Position numbers and translations under genes: made by a program. The notes beneath the pieces are model-generated. The model was not told where the DNA came from. It was given only the letters and a program-made list of their open reading frames with translations, and did no database searches. A stretch of 64,000 nucleotides of DNA, from the NCBI GenBank assembly GCA_017621225.1, contig JAGATN010000009.1, forward strand, positions 1 through 64,000. The letters run 5' to 3'. Positions 43,801 through 51,771 of this stretch are shown here, one piece after another. This stretch comes from Muribaculaceae bacterium (GTDB lineage: Bacteria > Bacteroidota > Bacteroidia > Bacteroidales > Muribaculaceae). Position 1 is the stretch's first letter; each line of letters opens with the position of its first letter.

Positions 43801-44327
43801 TTCGACGTTCTCCAGCCGTCAAAAAAGTGCACTACCGGCAGCGATCCGTCGATGGCCGCAAGGTGTGCCACCAACGCAAGGTCCATTGTTTCCTGTACGG
43901 ACGCCGAGCCGAGAAATGCAAATCCCGTCGACCGGCACGCCATTATGTCCTGATGGTCGCCGAATATCGAAAGCGCATGGGCCGCTACCGATCGGCATCC
44001 CACATGGAAGACTCCGGGGAGCAATTCGCCAGAAATCTTAAACATGTTTGGAATCATCAGCAGCAATCCCTGAGAAGCGGTAAAAGTGGTTGCGAGGGCT
44101 CCGCCCGCGAGCGCGCCGTGAGTTGCCCCGGCGGCTCCGAGTTCGCTCTCCATTTCTTTTACCTCCATGATGCCACCCATAAGGTTTTTGCGTCCGCTCA
44201 AAGCCCATTTGTCGGCTATTTCGCCCATTTCGGCGATAGGCGTTATGGGGTAAATAGTCGCAATTTCGCTTAGTGCGTATGCCACATGCGAGGCTGCCGT
44301 GCAACCGTCCATTATCTGTCTTCCCAT
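40812..44327 (-). CDS. nifJ: Pyruvate:ferredoxin (flavodoxin) oxidoreductase
   Basis: An 1171-residue single-chain PFOR that oxidises pyruvate with CoA to acetyl-CoA and CO2, passing electrons to ferredoxin. Domain order is the usual one: pyrimidine-binding TPP domain ([20 protein letters not shown] near the start), domain II and the gamma domain. The two-cluster ferredoxin domain (about 690-770) has [13 protein letters not shown] and [14 protein letters not shown]. The C-terminal TPP pyrophosphate domain includes [37 protein letters not shown] and [11 protein letters not shown]. Length fits the family. It lies 126 nt downstream of the AEC transporter, with a hairpin between. It is central to anaerobic pyruvate catabolism; a link to oxalate use is only positional. 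Confidence 0.96.
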   Translation of the reverse strand: [1171 protein letters not shown]

Positions 44328-44362
44328 AGGTATGAGTTGAATTAGTGTTTTTTCGATAAGAT

Positions 44363-44394
44363 GTCGGGCCTTTGTGTAATCATAAAGGCCCGAC
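44363..44394 (-). terminator. Hairpin between the AEC transporter gene and the PFOR gene
   Basis: GTCGGGCCTTT (44363-44373) pairs perfectly with AAAGGCCCGAC (44384-44394). The minus-strand 3' flank ATCTTATCG is not U-rich, so it may be a weak terminator or an RNA-stabilising hairpin. Confidence 0.55.
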
Positions 44395-44453
44395 AGACCT
44401 ATCGCATTGAATGGTTATGAGTGTATGTATTTAAAATTAACCGATAGTCGCTA

Positions 44454-45449
44454 TTAGATGGATATGCCGGGTATGTGGCCTACGCACATTTGGGTGATCC
44501 ACAACCACAGCGGGCAGAATATCATGAACAATACCACCGAAATGGCCAGTGACGATGTACCGGTGGCCACATACGAGTCGTATTCGTCGGCTATGATGAT
44601 GCCTGAGAATGCGGGGGGAAGTGCGCCTGCCACTACGAGCATTGCCAAGTTTTCGGGTGTCATCTTGAATATCAAACCAACTATGAGCAGAAGTGCCGGC
44701 ATGACGATAAGCTTAAGTATTACACCGAGTATGGCCTGCCAATTTATGTTGACCTTTACTGCCGACAGGGTTACGCCGGCGGCAAATACGGCCATTGATG
44801 CGTTTGCGCCTTTAATAAGGTCGAACGACGGGCTTGCCCACTTCGGCCAGGGAATACCTGCTATTACCCAGATCACGGCAAGTATAGGAGCCCATGCCAC
44901 GGGTTGCTCGAGAGCGTGTATCACAGGAGCCCACGGATTAGGCTTCTTGCCTCCGTTTTTGGCTGCTGCCGCAGCTTCGTTGCCTGCATTAAGTAGCGAC
45001 AAACCAACCGGAATGCCCACGGCGTTTACCACAATGCCCACTATGGCTACCACGAGTGCCACATATGCGTTTGTGCCGAATATGGGTTCGAGTACGGCGA
45101 AGCCGAGAAATCCGATTGTCGGCGAGCCGTTGATAAGTGCCATGATGGCGGCATCAGCCTGTGTGACGCCTTGCTTGCGGAAACCGTATTTGTAGATGTA
45201 GTAAACCAACATAAAGCAGAACATGATTACTACCAACGAAATTATTGACAATTTAATGTCGGCTATAAGCATGCTGCGGTCGGCGTCGACTATCGAAACG
45301 AATAGGGCTGCCGGTAACGCGAAATCGAGCACCACCTTATTGAATGCCTTGGCGTTGTTGCCGTTGAAAACGCCCTTCTTGCCTGAAATGTAGCCTGCAA
45401 GCATTACCACTATGATAGGCACTATGGCGTATAGAATGATGTGTTTCAT
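44454..45449 (-). CDS. AEC-family transporter of the oxalate cassette
   Basis: A 331-residue protein with ten hydrophobic helices in the two five-helix halves of auxin-efflux-carrier-type transporters. It reads MKHIILYAIVPIIVVMLAGYISGKKGVF, has the broken-helix motifs NGSPTIGFLGFAVL and GALPPAFSGIIIADEY, and lacks a signal peptide. Its neighbours upstream are oxc and frc, as in E. coli, where the AEC protein YfdV sits with the frc homologue yfdW and the oxc homologue yfdU. It is the best candidate for oxalate uptake or oxalate/formate exchange. The transported ion is inferred from context, not from residues. Confidence 0.85.
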   Translation of the reverse strand: MKHIILYAIVPIIVVMLAGYISGKKGVFNGNNAKAFNKVVLDFALPAALFVSIVDADRSMLIADIKLSIISLVVIMFCFMLVYYIYKYGFRKQGVTQADAAIMALINGSPTIGFLGFAVLEPIFGTNAYVALVVAIVGIVVNAVGIPVGLSLLNAGNEAAAAAKNGGKKPNPWAPVIHALEQPVAWAPILAVIWVIAGIPWPKWASPSFDLIKGANASMAVFAAGVTLSAVKVNINWQAILGVILKLIVMPALLLIVGLIFKMTPENLAMLVVAGALPPAFSGIIIADEYDSYVATGTSSLAISVVLFMIFCPLWLWITQMCVGHIPGISI

Positions 45450-45487
45450 ATTGATGATTGTTTAAATAAATAGTAGCTTGTAATGTA

Positions 45488-45531
45488 ACTTGCCGACGAA
45501 CGACTTGATACTGTCGGTATCGTCGGCAAGT
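45488..45531 (-). terminator. Hairpin downstream of oxc
   Basis: ACTTGCCGACGA (45488-45499) and TCGTCGGCAAGT (45520-45531) form a 12-bp stem, with a second inner CGAC/GTCG pairing. There is no U-run on the minus strand, so it may attenuate or protect the transcript between oxc and the transporter gene. Confidence 0.5.
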
Positions 45532-45559
45532 GTGATGATGTAAGTCGATCCGTATCGTT

Positions 45560-47302
45560 TTATACGGTGACGTTGATAAGCGATGCTGGGTTGAGGTAGC
45601 CTATGTGGCCGCTCTCTTTACCCGAGTCGGCAGCAAGCTGAACGTCGATAAGGCATGGTTTCTTCGAAGCTATGGCTTCGGTCAGTGCCTTCTCAAGGTC
45701 AGACGGGGTCGTTACGTAATATGTTGTGGCACCGAATGCATCTCCGAGTTTGTCGTATCGAGCCTTCACGTCGAGTGTGGTCGGGGCAGGGTCGCCGTCT
45801 TTACTCAAATTTTCTCCGATACCGTTATATATGCCTCCATTATTGAATATCACTACCGTTGCGGGCAAATTAAACCGACAGATGGTGCTGAAGTCCATTC
45901 CTGAAAATCCGAATGCGCTGTCACCTTCCACTGCCACCACGCTTTTGCCGGTTGCTACTGCGGCTCCGATTGTCGATCCCATGCCCATGCCCATGATGGC
46001 CCAGGTGGCGCAATCTATGCGGTGACGCGGCAAGCTCATGTCGATGGCATCGCGGGTATCGTCGAGCGTATTGGCACCTTCATTCACGAGAATTACGTCG
46101 GGGTTGGCTTCGAGCACTTTCTTGACAGCGCTCAGTGCGCTCCAGTGAGTCATAGGCACTGTTTGCGGAGCCAGGCGTTCCATAAATTTAGCATTCTTCT
46201 GCTTCGACTGGGCCTGCAAGCCGGTTACCCAGGCGGGATCCATGCTCAATTTATAGTCGGGAAGCTTTGTCAGTATGGCATCTACCGAGCTTTCGAGGTC
46301 GCCCACCACCGGAGCGGCGATGTGACGATTGCAATCTATTTCTTCAGGACAGATGTCGAGCTGTATGAATTGGCCGTCGGGATTCCATTTTCCATGTCCG
46401 CGCGACAGCAACCAGTTAAGTCGGGCGCCGATGAGCATCACTACGTCGGCTTCTTCCATGATGGTGCTTCGGCATGACAACGCACTGAGAGGATGGTTGT
46501 CGGGCAGAAGGCCCTTGGCCATCGACATGGGGTAGAACGGGATGCCGGTGGTTTCGATGAGGCGTTTTATCTTCTCGTCGATCTGCGCGTAGGCAGCACC
46601 CTTGCCGAGCAGTATGGCCGGCTTTTTGGCTGATGCCAAAAGCTTTAATGCGCGATCTACCGACTCGTCCGAAGGTATCGACGACGGGCAAAGGTCGACG
46701 GGCGTTTCAAATAGTTTCTCCGCATCGGCACGATTCATTATTGCGCCGAGGCAAGGTGTGGTGACGTCGAGATAAACTCCGCCCGGGCGGCCCGATACGG
46801 CAGCTCGATATGCGCGCGTAACCGCAGTGGGTATGTCCTCAGGCTTGTTTACTCTGTAAGCGGCCTTTACCAGTGGTTTGGCCACGTTAAGCTGGTCGAG
46901 GCCTTCGTATGTGCCTTGATCGAGGTCGATTGGCTCTCGCACGCTTGATCCGCTTATCTGTATCATAGGGTAGCAGTTGACGGTGGCGTTGACGGTTGCC
47001 GTCAGACCGTTCATGAAGCCCAACGACGATACGGTGAGCAGCACACCCGGTTTCTTGGTCAGGTAGCCGTGTGTGGCGGCTGCCATGCCGGCCTGCTGTT
47101 CGTGGCGAAAGCCTACGAAACGAATTCCTTCGAGCTGTGCTATGTAAGCAAATTCAGTAACCGGAATGCCTACGAGCCCGTACATCGTGTCGATGCCTAT
47201 GTTTTTTAGGGCACGTGCCAGAATGTACATGCCTGTAACCTGATCGGGGTAATGAGGGGCACTTGCAGGAGTTCCGGGCGCTGTTGTATTGTTTGTTGAC
47301 AT
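45560..47302 (-). CDS. oxc: Oxalyl-CoA decarboxylase
   Basis: A 580-residue TPP enzyme that decarboxylates oxalyl-CoA to formyl-CoA and CO2. The N-terminal pyrimidine domain starts about residue 20 (YPDQVTGMYILARAL) and has the activating Glu in FRHEQQAGMAA. The family-specific ISGSSVREPIDLDQGTYEGLDQ follows. The central nucleotide-binding domain covers about 205-340. The C-terminal pyrophosphate domain has EGDSAFGFSGMDFSTICRFNLP and then FNNGGIYNG, the GDx...NN TPP motif. It works with frc, which lies just upstream on the same strand. A terminator-like hairpin (47318-47361) separates the two genes, so oxc may be made at a lower level or have a separate start. Confidence 0.96.
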   Translation of the reverse strand: MSTNNTTAPGTPASAPHYPDQVTGMYILARALKNIGIDTMYGLVGIPVTEFAYIAQLEGIRFVGFRHEQQAGMAAATHGYLTKKPGVLLTVSSLGFMNGLTATVNATVNCYPMIQISGSSVREPIDLDQGTYEGLDQLNVAKPLVKAAYRVNKPEDIPTAVTRAYRAAVSGRPGGVYLDVTTPCLGAIMNRADAEKLFETPVDLCPSSIPSDESVDRALKLLASAKKPAILLGKGAAYAQIDEKIKRLIETTGIPFYPMSMAKGLLPDNHPLSALSCRSTIMEEADVVMLIGARLNWLLSRGHGKWNPDGQFIQLDICPEEIDCNRHIAAPVVGDLESSVDAILTKLPDYKLSMDPAWVTGLQAQSKQKNAKFMERLAPQTVPMTHWSALSAVKKVLEANPDVILVNEGANTLDDTRDAIDMSLPRHRIDCATWAIMGMGMGSTIGAAVATGKSVVAVEGDSAFGFSGMDFSTICRFNLPATVVIFNNGGIYNGIGENLSKDGDPAPTTLDVKARYDKLGDAFGATTYYVTTPSDLEKALTEAIASKKPCLIDVQLAADSGKESGHIGYLNPASLINVTV

Positions 47303-47317
47303 GATTTTGAATTATTT

Positions 47318-47361
47318 AAAAAAATCGGGTTCGTGGATAACTTGTGCATCCACAAGCCCGA
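47318..47361 (-). terminator. Rho-independent terminator between frc and oxc
   Basis: TCGGGTTCGTGGAT (47325-47338) pairs with ATCCACAAGCCCGA (47348-47361) with two imperfect positions, followed on the minus strand by seven U residues (47324-47318). It lies 45 nt after the frc stop and before the oxc start, so it should limit read-through into oxc. Confidence 0.8.
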
Positions 47362-47405
47362 AGAGAGAAAATATATTGAAAAAGAAAGAAATGAAGTGGC
47401 TCGGT

Positions 47406-48701
47406 TTACTTGGCCGGAGCAGGCATCGGAGCCGTGGTTCCGTTTTTGGCGAAGCTTGCTATCTGGTCGTCGGTATATCCGATGCTCTTTAACACGTCGG
47501 CCGTGTCGCCTCCAAGCGTCGGGCAAGGCCCGTAGGTAGGCTGATAGTTCGACATGGTAAACGGAACGCCTACGGTAACGAACTCTCCAATCTTGCCGCC
47601 CTGATTTATTTTGACGAGCGTATTGCCGTCGTAAGCGGTTTCGTCGTCCATGATTTCCTTGGTCGACATCACGGGGCCTACGGGGATGCCGAATTTTGAG
47701 AGTTCGGCGGTTACTTCGTATTTGTCCTTGGTTATGGTGTACGATTCGATACGTTTGATGATTTCGTCTTTATGACGGTCGCGCGCGTCGGCAGTGTTGA
47801 AGTCGGGATTTGTAAGCCAATCTTCGAAGCCCAAGCCCTTGCAGGCAAGTTCAAATTCCTTTGCGCCGCGCTGAAGTATCACGTAAACGTAATCGTTTGG
47901 ATCGGTTGCCCAGTTCTTGCATTTGTAAGTCCATCCAAGCACGCCGCTGCCTTCGGTGTTACCCGAACGAGGCACGTAATCGCCGAACTTTTCGTTAGGA
48001 TATTGCGGGAATTGGGTCAGGTATCCGATACGGTCGAGCGTAAGCTGGTCGCGGGTCTTGATTCGGCAGAGGTTGAGGCAGGCGTTGTGCATCGACTGGT
48101 AAACGTAGCAGCCTTCGCCGGTTCTTTCACGTTGTGCAAGTGCCGCCAACAGGCCGATGGTAAGGTGCATGCCGGTATTTGAATCGCCGAGCGCTGCGCC
48201 ACTTTGCGTAGGCACGTTGTATTCACCTTCATACCATCCCGTTGTCGAGGCGGCTGCCGCCGTAACCTGGGCAATTGGTTCGTATGCCTTAAGGTCCTTG
48301 AACTTTGATGATACGGGGAATCCCTTTATTGTACCATATATACATTTGGGGTTCAGTGCATGTACGGCATCCCAGCTGAAGCCAAGCTTATCCATGGCTC
48401 CGGGGTGCAGGTTTTCTACGAAGATGTCGGCTTCCTTGATCAGTTTGGTCAAAATTTCTTTTCCGTCAGGGGTTTTGGCATCGAGGGCCAATGACTTCTT
48501 GTTGCTGTTGAGCTGCAGGAAGTAGTAGCTCGGCTCATTGGGGTCGAACTGCAATTCTTTACGAGTGGCGTCGCCTACGCCCGGACGTTCTATTTTTATG
48601 ACTTCGGCTCCAAGCCAAGCCAACAATTGCGTACAAGAGGGTCCTGATTGGACTTCGGTAAAGTCTATTACTTTAATACCTTGAAGTGGTGCAGTGTTCA
48701 T
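47406..48701 (-). CDS. frc: Formyl-CoA:oxalate CoA-transferase
   Basis: A 431-residue class III CoA-transferase that moves CoA from formyl-CoA to oxalate, giving oxalyl-CoA for oxc. It starts PLQGIKVIDFTEVQSGPSCTQ and has the conserved WLGAEVIKIERPG. The catalytic Asp is 173 in LGDSNTGMH, equal to Asp169 of the Oxalobacter enzyme. The C-terminus has KFGIPVGPVMSTKEI and ends in an Ala/Pro tail. With oxc and the AEC transporter it forms a complete oxalate degradation pathway. S24-7 family genomes are known for carrying these genes, which supports the organism guess. Confidence 0.96.
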   Translation of the reverse strand: MNTAPLQGIKVIDFTEVQSGPSCTQLLAWLGAEVIKIERPGVGDATRKELQFDPNEPSYYFLQLNSNKKSLALDAKTPDGKEILTKLIKEADIFVENLHPGAMDKLGFSWDAVHALNPKCIYGTIKGFPVSSKFKDLKAYEPIAQVTAAAASTTGWYEGEYNVPTQSGAALGDSNTGMHLTIGLLAALAQRERTGEGCYVYQSMHNACLNLCRIKTRDQLTLDRIGYLTQFPQYPNEKFGDYVPRSGNTEGSGVLGWTYKCKNWATDPNDYVYVILQRGAKEFELACKGLGFEDWLTNPDFNTADARDRHKDEIIKRIESYTITKDKYEVTAELSKFGIPVGPVMSTKEIMDDETAYDGNTLVKINQGGKIGEFVTVGVPFTMSNYQPTYGPCPTLGGDTADVLKSIGYTDDQIASFAKNGTTAPMPAPAK

Positions 48702-48819
48702 AGTGTGTTATGTTTTTATAGTTTGAATTGAGATTATTCGTAATATTGCTTTTTGATAGTAATAACGCACTAAATAGAAAAAAGTTGGAGCTTCGTATAA
48801 TAATTTATGGCTAAATATA

Positions 48820-48863
48820 AAAAGAAGAAGATTCGCACCTGTATGTATCGGCGCGAATCTTCC
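48820..48863 (-). terminator. Rho-independent terminator of the ECF sigma operon
   Basis: GAAGATTCGC (48827-48836) pairs with GCGAATCTTC (48853-48862); the minus-strand 3' flank is TTCTTTTTATAT. It lies 26 nt after the stop codon of the last gene at 48889. Confidence 0.8.
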
Positions 48864-48888
48864 GGTTAAGTTCTGTGGCGTGGAGCAG

Positions 48889-49326
48889 TCAGCCTTCGGC
48901 TCCATTATTATATGATATCTCCTCTATCAACATCGACGGATAGGATGTGCCGAGTGGTACGCCAAGCATAATGGAGTTGTTGCCCTTTGCCGAGTTCTTT
49001 ATTAATATGTATTTGTATGATTTGTTTTCGTCCTCGAATCGTATTTCATATACGTTGTTGTTTACTATTTGATATTTTGTGGCATTCGGACGTTCTTTTT
49101 CTATGGCTTCTAATATGCGTTTGTGATCGGCCTCGTTTTTAACGTTGATTACTGACTTTTCGCGCATTATTTTCTTTGTTTTCGGGTCGCGATTTTCTAT
49201 GTAGGTCATATCTGCGTTGGGCGATTTTCGCAACTCTTCGGTTATCTTTGTCAGTTGCGATTGTGCTTGTACCGACATGGCTATGGTAACGGCCATAAGC
49301 GTCATAAATAGTTTAAGATGTTTCAT
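48889..49326 (-). CDS. Small secreted protein, last gene of the ECF sigma operon
   Basis: A 145-residue protein with signal MKHLKLFMTLMAVTIAMSVQA. The mature part reads ENRDPKTKKIMREKSVINV, ERPNATKYQIVNNNVYEIRF and KYILIKN, a compact alpha/beta pattern seen in small Bacteroides secreted proteins such as the DUF5024 or DUF6108 groups; I cannot choose between them. It lies 23 nt after the membrane anti-sigma-like gene and is the third gene of the sigma/anti-sigma unit. It may be an effector or sensor of that circuit. Confidence 0.7.
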   Translation of the reverse strand: MKHLKLFMTLMAVTIAMSVQAQSQLTKITEELRKSPNADMTYIENRDPKTKKIMREKSVINVKNEADHKRILEAIEKERPNATKYQIVNNNVYEIRFEDENKSYKYILIKNSAKGNNSIMLGVPLGTSYPSMLIEEISYNNGAEG

Positions 49327-49349
49327 AATGTTACTGATTTTTGAGATTG

Positions 49350-49913
49350 TTATTCTGATTTTAGTATGTTGATTATTATTTTTTCCATTTCCGGATCGTC
49401 GCAGCTTTCTGATATTTGTTGTATTGCCACGTCTTCATACGGCACATCCATCTCGCTTATGTTCGAATATATGGTTTGCAGCAGATCTTCCGACTGCTTT
49501 ATTTCGGAATAGATGTCCTCTATGTCGGTTATCTTTTTGCCGTTTCGTATTATGTAGCTCCCTTCGTAAAGGGCATATTCGTCCTCGCAATCGTTGGCCG
49601 GCGTGAAGTTAAAATACCCGATAAGCGATATTACGAATGCTGCTATGGCTGCCACTGATGTCCAACGTAATATTAAGGTGGATGCGTGTCGGCGCGGCGC
49701 GTTTTTCGTCTCGTTTTCGTCTGGTTTCGGCATGTCTGAGTACCAGCGCATCATGTCGCGGTAGGCTTCGAGGTCGGCGGGAAGCTTTTCGGACGAGAAG
49801 TAGTCGTAAAGGCTTTTTTCTTCCTGAAGCGAAGTCTCGCCATCCAAAAAGCGTTCCATCATAAGTCGCGCATCCGAATCGGTCATTCTATTTTGGTTTA
49901 ATCGTATTCTCAT
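49350..49913 (-). CDS. Single-pass membrane protein, probable anti-sigma factor
   Basis: A protein of 187 residues. The cytosolic N-terminal part (MTDSDARLMMERFLDGETSLQEEKSLYDYF) has the look of a FecR-like or zinc-less anti-sigma domain. A single membrane helix follows (about 80-102, LRWTSVAAIAAFVISLIGYF), then a periplasmic tail of about 80 residues rich in acidic positions. ATG 49913 overlaps the sigma factor's stop in ATGA, supporting coupled translation; an internal ATG at 49886 is the alternative. Gene order sigma/anti-sigma supports the role, which is inferred. Confidence 0.75.
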   Translation of the reverse strand: MRIRLNQNRMTDSDARLMMERFLDGETSLQEEKSLYDYFSSEKLPADLEAYRDMMRWYSDMPKPDENETKNAPRRHASTLILRWTSVAAIAAFVISLIGYFNFTPANDCEDEYALYEGSYIIRNGKKITDIEDIYSEIKQSEDLLQTIYSNISEMDVPYEDVAIQQISESCDDPEMEKIIINILKSE

Positions 49914-50419
49914 ATGTGTTGGTTCGTTTCGTTTAAAAACAGTTCCTTTATTTTATGTCGTGCCCGTGAAAGCAGCACTCTCACGTTGCCAGGCGTGGTG
50001 TTTGTCAGAGCGGCTATTTCCGAAATCGACAGTCCGTCCATGTGGCGCATTTTCAATATGATTTGTTGCGATGACGGCAGACGGTTTAACAATCGGTCGA
50101 ATTCGTTGTCCGATTCAACGGTTATTATGTTGCTGTCGGCATATGATGCGTCGGCATACGATGATGCCGTCATATCGTCGATGGGTTCGGTCTTTCCGCG
50201 CTTTCTTATGCAACTTATGGCTTCGTTGCGTGCAATGGTTATCATCAAAGATTCGATCGAATCGTAATCGTCGAGCTTGTCGCGCAAGGTCCACATCTTA
50301 AGTAATGTGTTTTGCGCAATGTCCTCCGCATCGCTTTCATCGGCACATATCTTACGGGCCATTGCCAGTATGTGCGGTCGGCGTGACGCTACTTTTATTT
50401 CGAATTCTTTGTTGTCCAT
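49910..50419 (-). CDS. ECF-type RNA polymerase sigma factor
   Basis: A 169-residue sigma factor with only regions 2 and 4. Region 2 reads ICADESDAEDIAQNTLLKMW and SLMITIARNEAISCIRKRG; region 4 reads LPSSQQIILKMRHMDGLSISEIAALTNTTPGNVRVLLSRARHKIKEL. The start MDNKEFEIKVASRRPHIL is preferred to an upstream TTG. The gene leads a unit with an anti-sigma-like membrane protein and a small secreted protein. ECF factors of this kind in Bacteroidetes answer envelope or nutrient signals; the target genes are not visible here. Confidence 0.92.
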   Translation of the reverse strand: MDNKEFEIKVASRRPHILAMARKICADESDAEDIAQNTLLKMWTLRDKLDDYDSIESLMITIARNEAISCIRKRGKTEPIDDMTASSYADASYADSNIITVESDNEFDRLLNRLPSSQQIILKMRHMDGLSISEIAALTNTTPGNVRVLLSRARHKIKELFLNETNQHI

Positions 50420-50540
50420 TGTATATTGTAGACGCAAAAACGTTTGATTCGTTACACCGGCAATGAAGAAAAATCAGTTTATAAATAAAAATTATCTGTT
50501 AAATGGGGCTTAAGGTGGCTTGATTAATCTCCTGATGGCT

Positions 50541-50548
50541 TAACTTTG
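50541..50548 (+). promoter_or_regulatory. -7 promoter element of the TIGR04076-like gene
   Basis: TAACTTTG on the plus strand, 31 nt before the ATG at 50580; fits TAnnTTTG. Confidence 0.55.
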
Positions 50549-50579
50549 CATTTCCGTTGTCAAAACAATTGCGATTGCG

Positions 50580-50999
50580 ATGGATCGAAGACGATTTTGC
50601 AAATTATCGGCTATGGCTGCTCTGGGCGTATGTGGCAAGGTGTCAATGGCCCGTGAAGCGAATGCGGCATCCGGTTTCGCCCGGTGGCGCATCACTGTGT
50701 TGCGTCGTGAGTGTTTTCCCGATCTGCAAAGCCGTTATCTGTCAGATCCGGAAACGGGGCCGTGCCAAATGTTTTCGACGGGGCAGACGTTTGTGGTCGA
50801 TGAGTCGAATTATCGCGAATATGCGTCGGGTGGCAAATTTTGCAGCCGTGCGTGGCGATCGATAACCGAAGCCGTTGATGCATCCATGAAGTCGTCGGTA
50901 TGTGCCGATGCCAATGCGCGAAACGTAGCGATAGCTTCATGCGGCGACGGAACGCGCCCGGTCATATTCTGCATCGAGATTGACCCGTCTGATGATTGA
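50580..50999 (+). CDS. TIGR04076-family protein with Tat-type signal
   Basis: A 139-residue protein. The start MDRRRFCKLSAMAALGVCG is a twin-arginine-like signal (RRRFCK). The mature part matches TIGR04076: WRITVLRRECFPDLQSRYL, then GPCQMFSTGQTFVV and GKFCSRAWRSITEAVDA, with conserved Cys residues, closing with ARNVAIASCGDGTRPVIFCIE. The several Cys residues could form disulfides or bind metal. The function of the family is unknown. Export by Tat would suggest folding or cofactor loading in the cytosol. It converges on the TRIC gene with only 9 nt between stops. Confidence 0.75.
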   Translation: MDRRRFCKLSAMAALGVCGKVSMAREANAASGFARWRITVLRRECFPDLQSRYLSDPETGPCQMFSTGQTFVVDESNYREYASGGKFCSRAWRSITEAVDASMKSSVCADANARNVAIASCGDGTRPVIFCIEIDPSDD

Positions 51000-51008
51000 A
51001 AGGCGCGG

Positions 51009-51650
51009 CTATTCTTTCTCCTTTTGTCGTTTAACGCCGGGGCGCTGTGACAGTATGGGCAGCGACAGGGAGTATTTCAATGCCAGGATGCGAAGCCCTA
51101 TCACTACTATGGCGCAGCTGATCTGTTGAGCCATCGGCCCTCCGCCAAGCGTCATTACGCACCAGTAGGCTATCGTGCCGGCCAGGCATGCCGTGGCATA
51201 AATGTCCTTACGGAATATTAGCGGCTCCTCGTTTATCAGGATGTCGCGCAGCACGCCGCCGAAAGCTCCCGTAACTATGCCCATCGTGGCGGCCACCCAC
51301 ATCGGATATCCTATGGCCAGGCTTTTCTGTATGCCTATTACGCAGAATAACGCAAGTCCGATGCTGTCGAATATGAACAGTATCTTGTCTTTGCTCACCA
51401 ATATGCTACGGAATATTACCACGGTAAACAACGATACGGCCGTAACGGCCAGATACCACCATGTTTGCATCCAGAAAACCGGAATGTCGAGCAATACGTC
51501 GCGCAGCGTGCCTCCGCCTATGGCCGTTATGAGTCCGACGATGTAAGCCCCGAACCAATCGAAGTTTTTCGCGGCAGCAAGACGTATGCCGCTTATCGCG
51601 GCGGCAATGGTGCCTATTACCTCTATGATGAATAGAAATGTTTCCTCCAT
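51009..51650 (-). CDS. TRIC-type cation channel (UPF0126 family)
   Basis: A 213-residue protein with seven hydrophobic helices in two repeats. Each repeat has the conserved glycine-rich half: FGAYIVGLITAIGGGTLRDVLLD and GIVTGAFGGVLRDILINEEP. This GGGTLRD / GGVLRD pair is the hallmark of prokaryotic TRIC channels, which form trimeric K+ channels. ATG 51650 (MEETFLFIIEV) is preferred to one 30 nt upstream. The promoter at 51695-51702 lies inside a long palindrome, suggesting regulation. Confidence 0.88.
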   Translation of the reverse strand: MEETFLFIIEVIGTIAAAISGIRLAAAKNFDWFGAYIVGLITAIGGGTLRDVLLDIPVFWMQTWWYLAVTAVSLFTVVIFRSILVSKDKILFIFDSIGLALFCVIGIQKSLAIGYPMWVAATMGIVTGAFGGVLRDILINEEPLIFRKDIYATACLAGTIAYWCVMTLGGGPMAQQISCAIVVIGLRILALKYSLSLPILSQRPGVKRQKEKE

Positions 51651-51687
51651 GGGATGTGTAGCAGATATAATATGTATCAACGAATAT

Positions 51688-51729
51688 CGAGGTGCAAAAT
51701 TACGATATAATCGTTAATTTCGCACCTCG
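51688..51729 (-). promoter_or_regulatory. Palindrome overlapping the TRIC gene promoter
   Basis: Left arm CGAGGTGCAAAATTACGA (51688-51705) faces right arm TCGTTAATTTCGCACCTCG (51711-51729) with two imperfections and a 5-nt loop. The left arm contains, on the minus strand, TAATTTTG (51702-51695), a TAnnTTTG -7 box for the TRIC gene. It could be an operator, or a terminator for the GH43-GH51 gene that also carries the next promoter; no U-run supports the latter. Confidence 0.55.
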
Positions 51730-51771
51730 ACAGATGTTAATTTATCGCGTTGTCGAACTTATGTCGACAGA

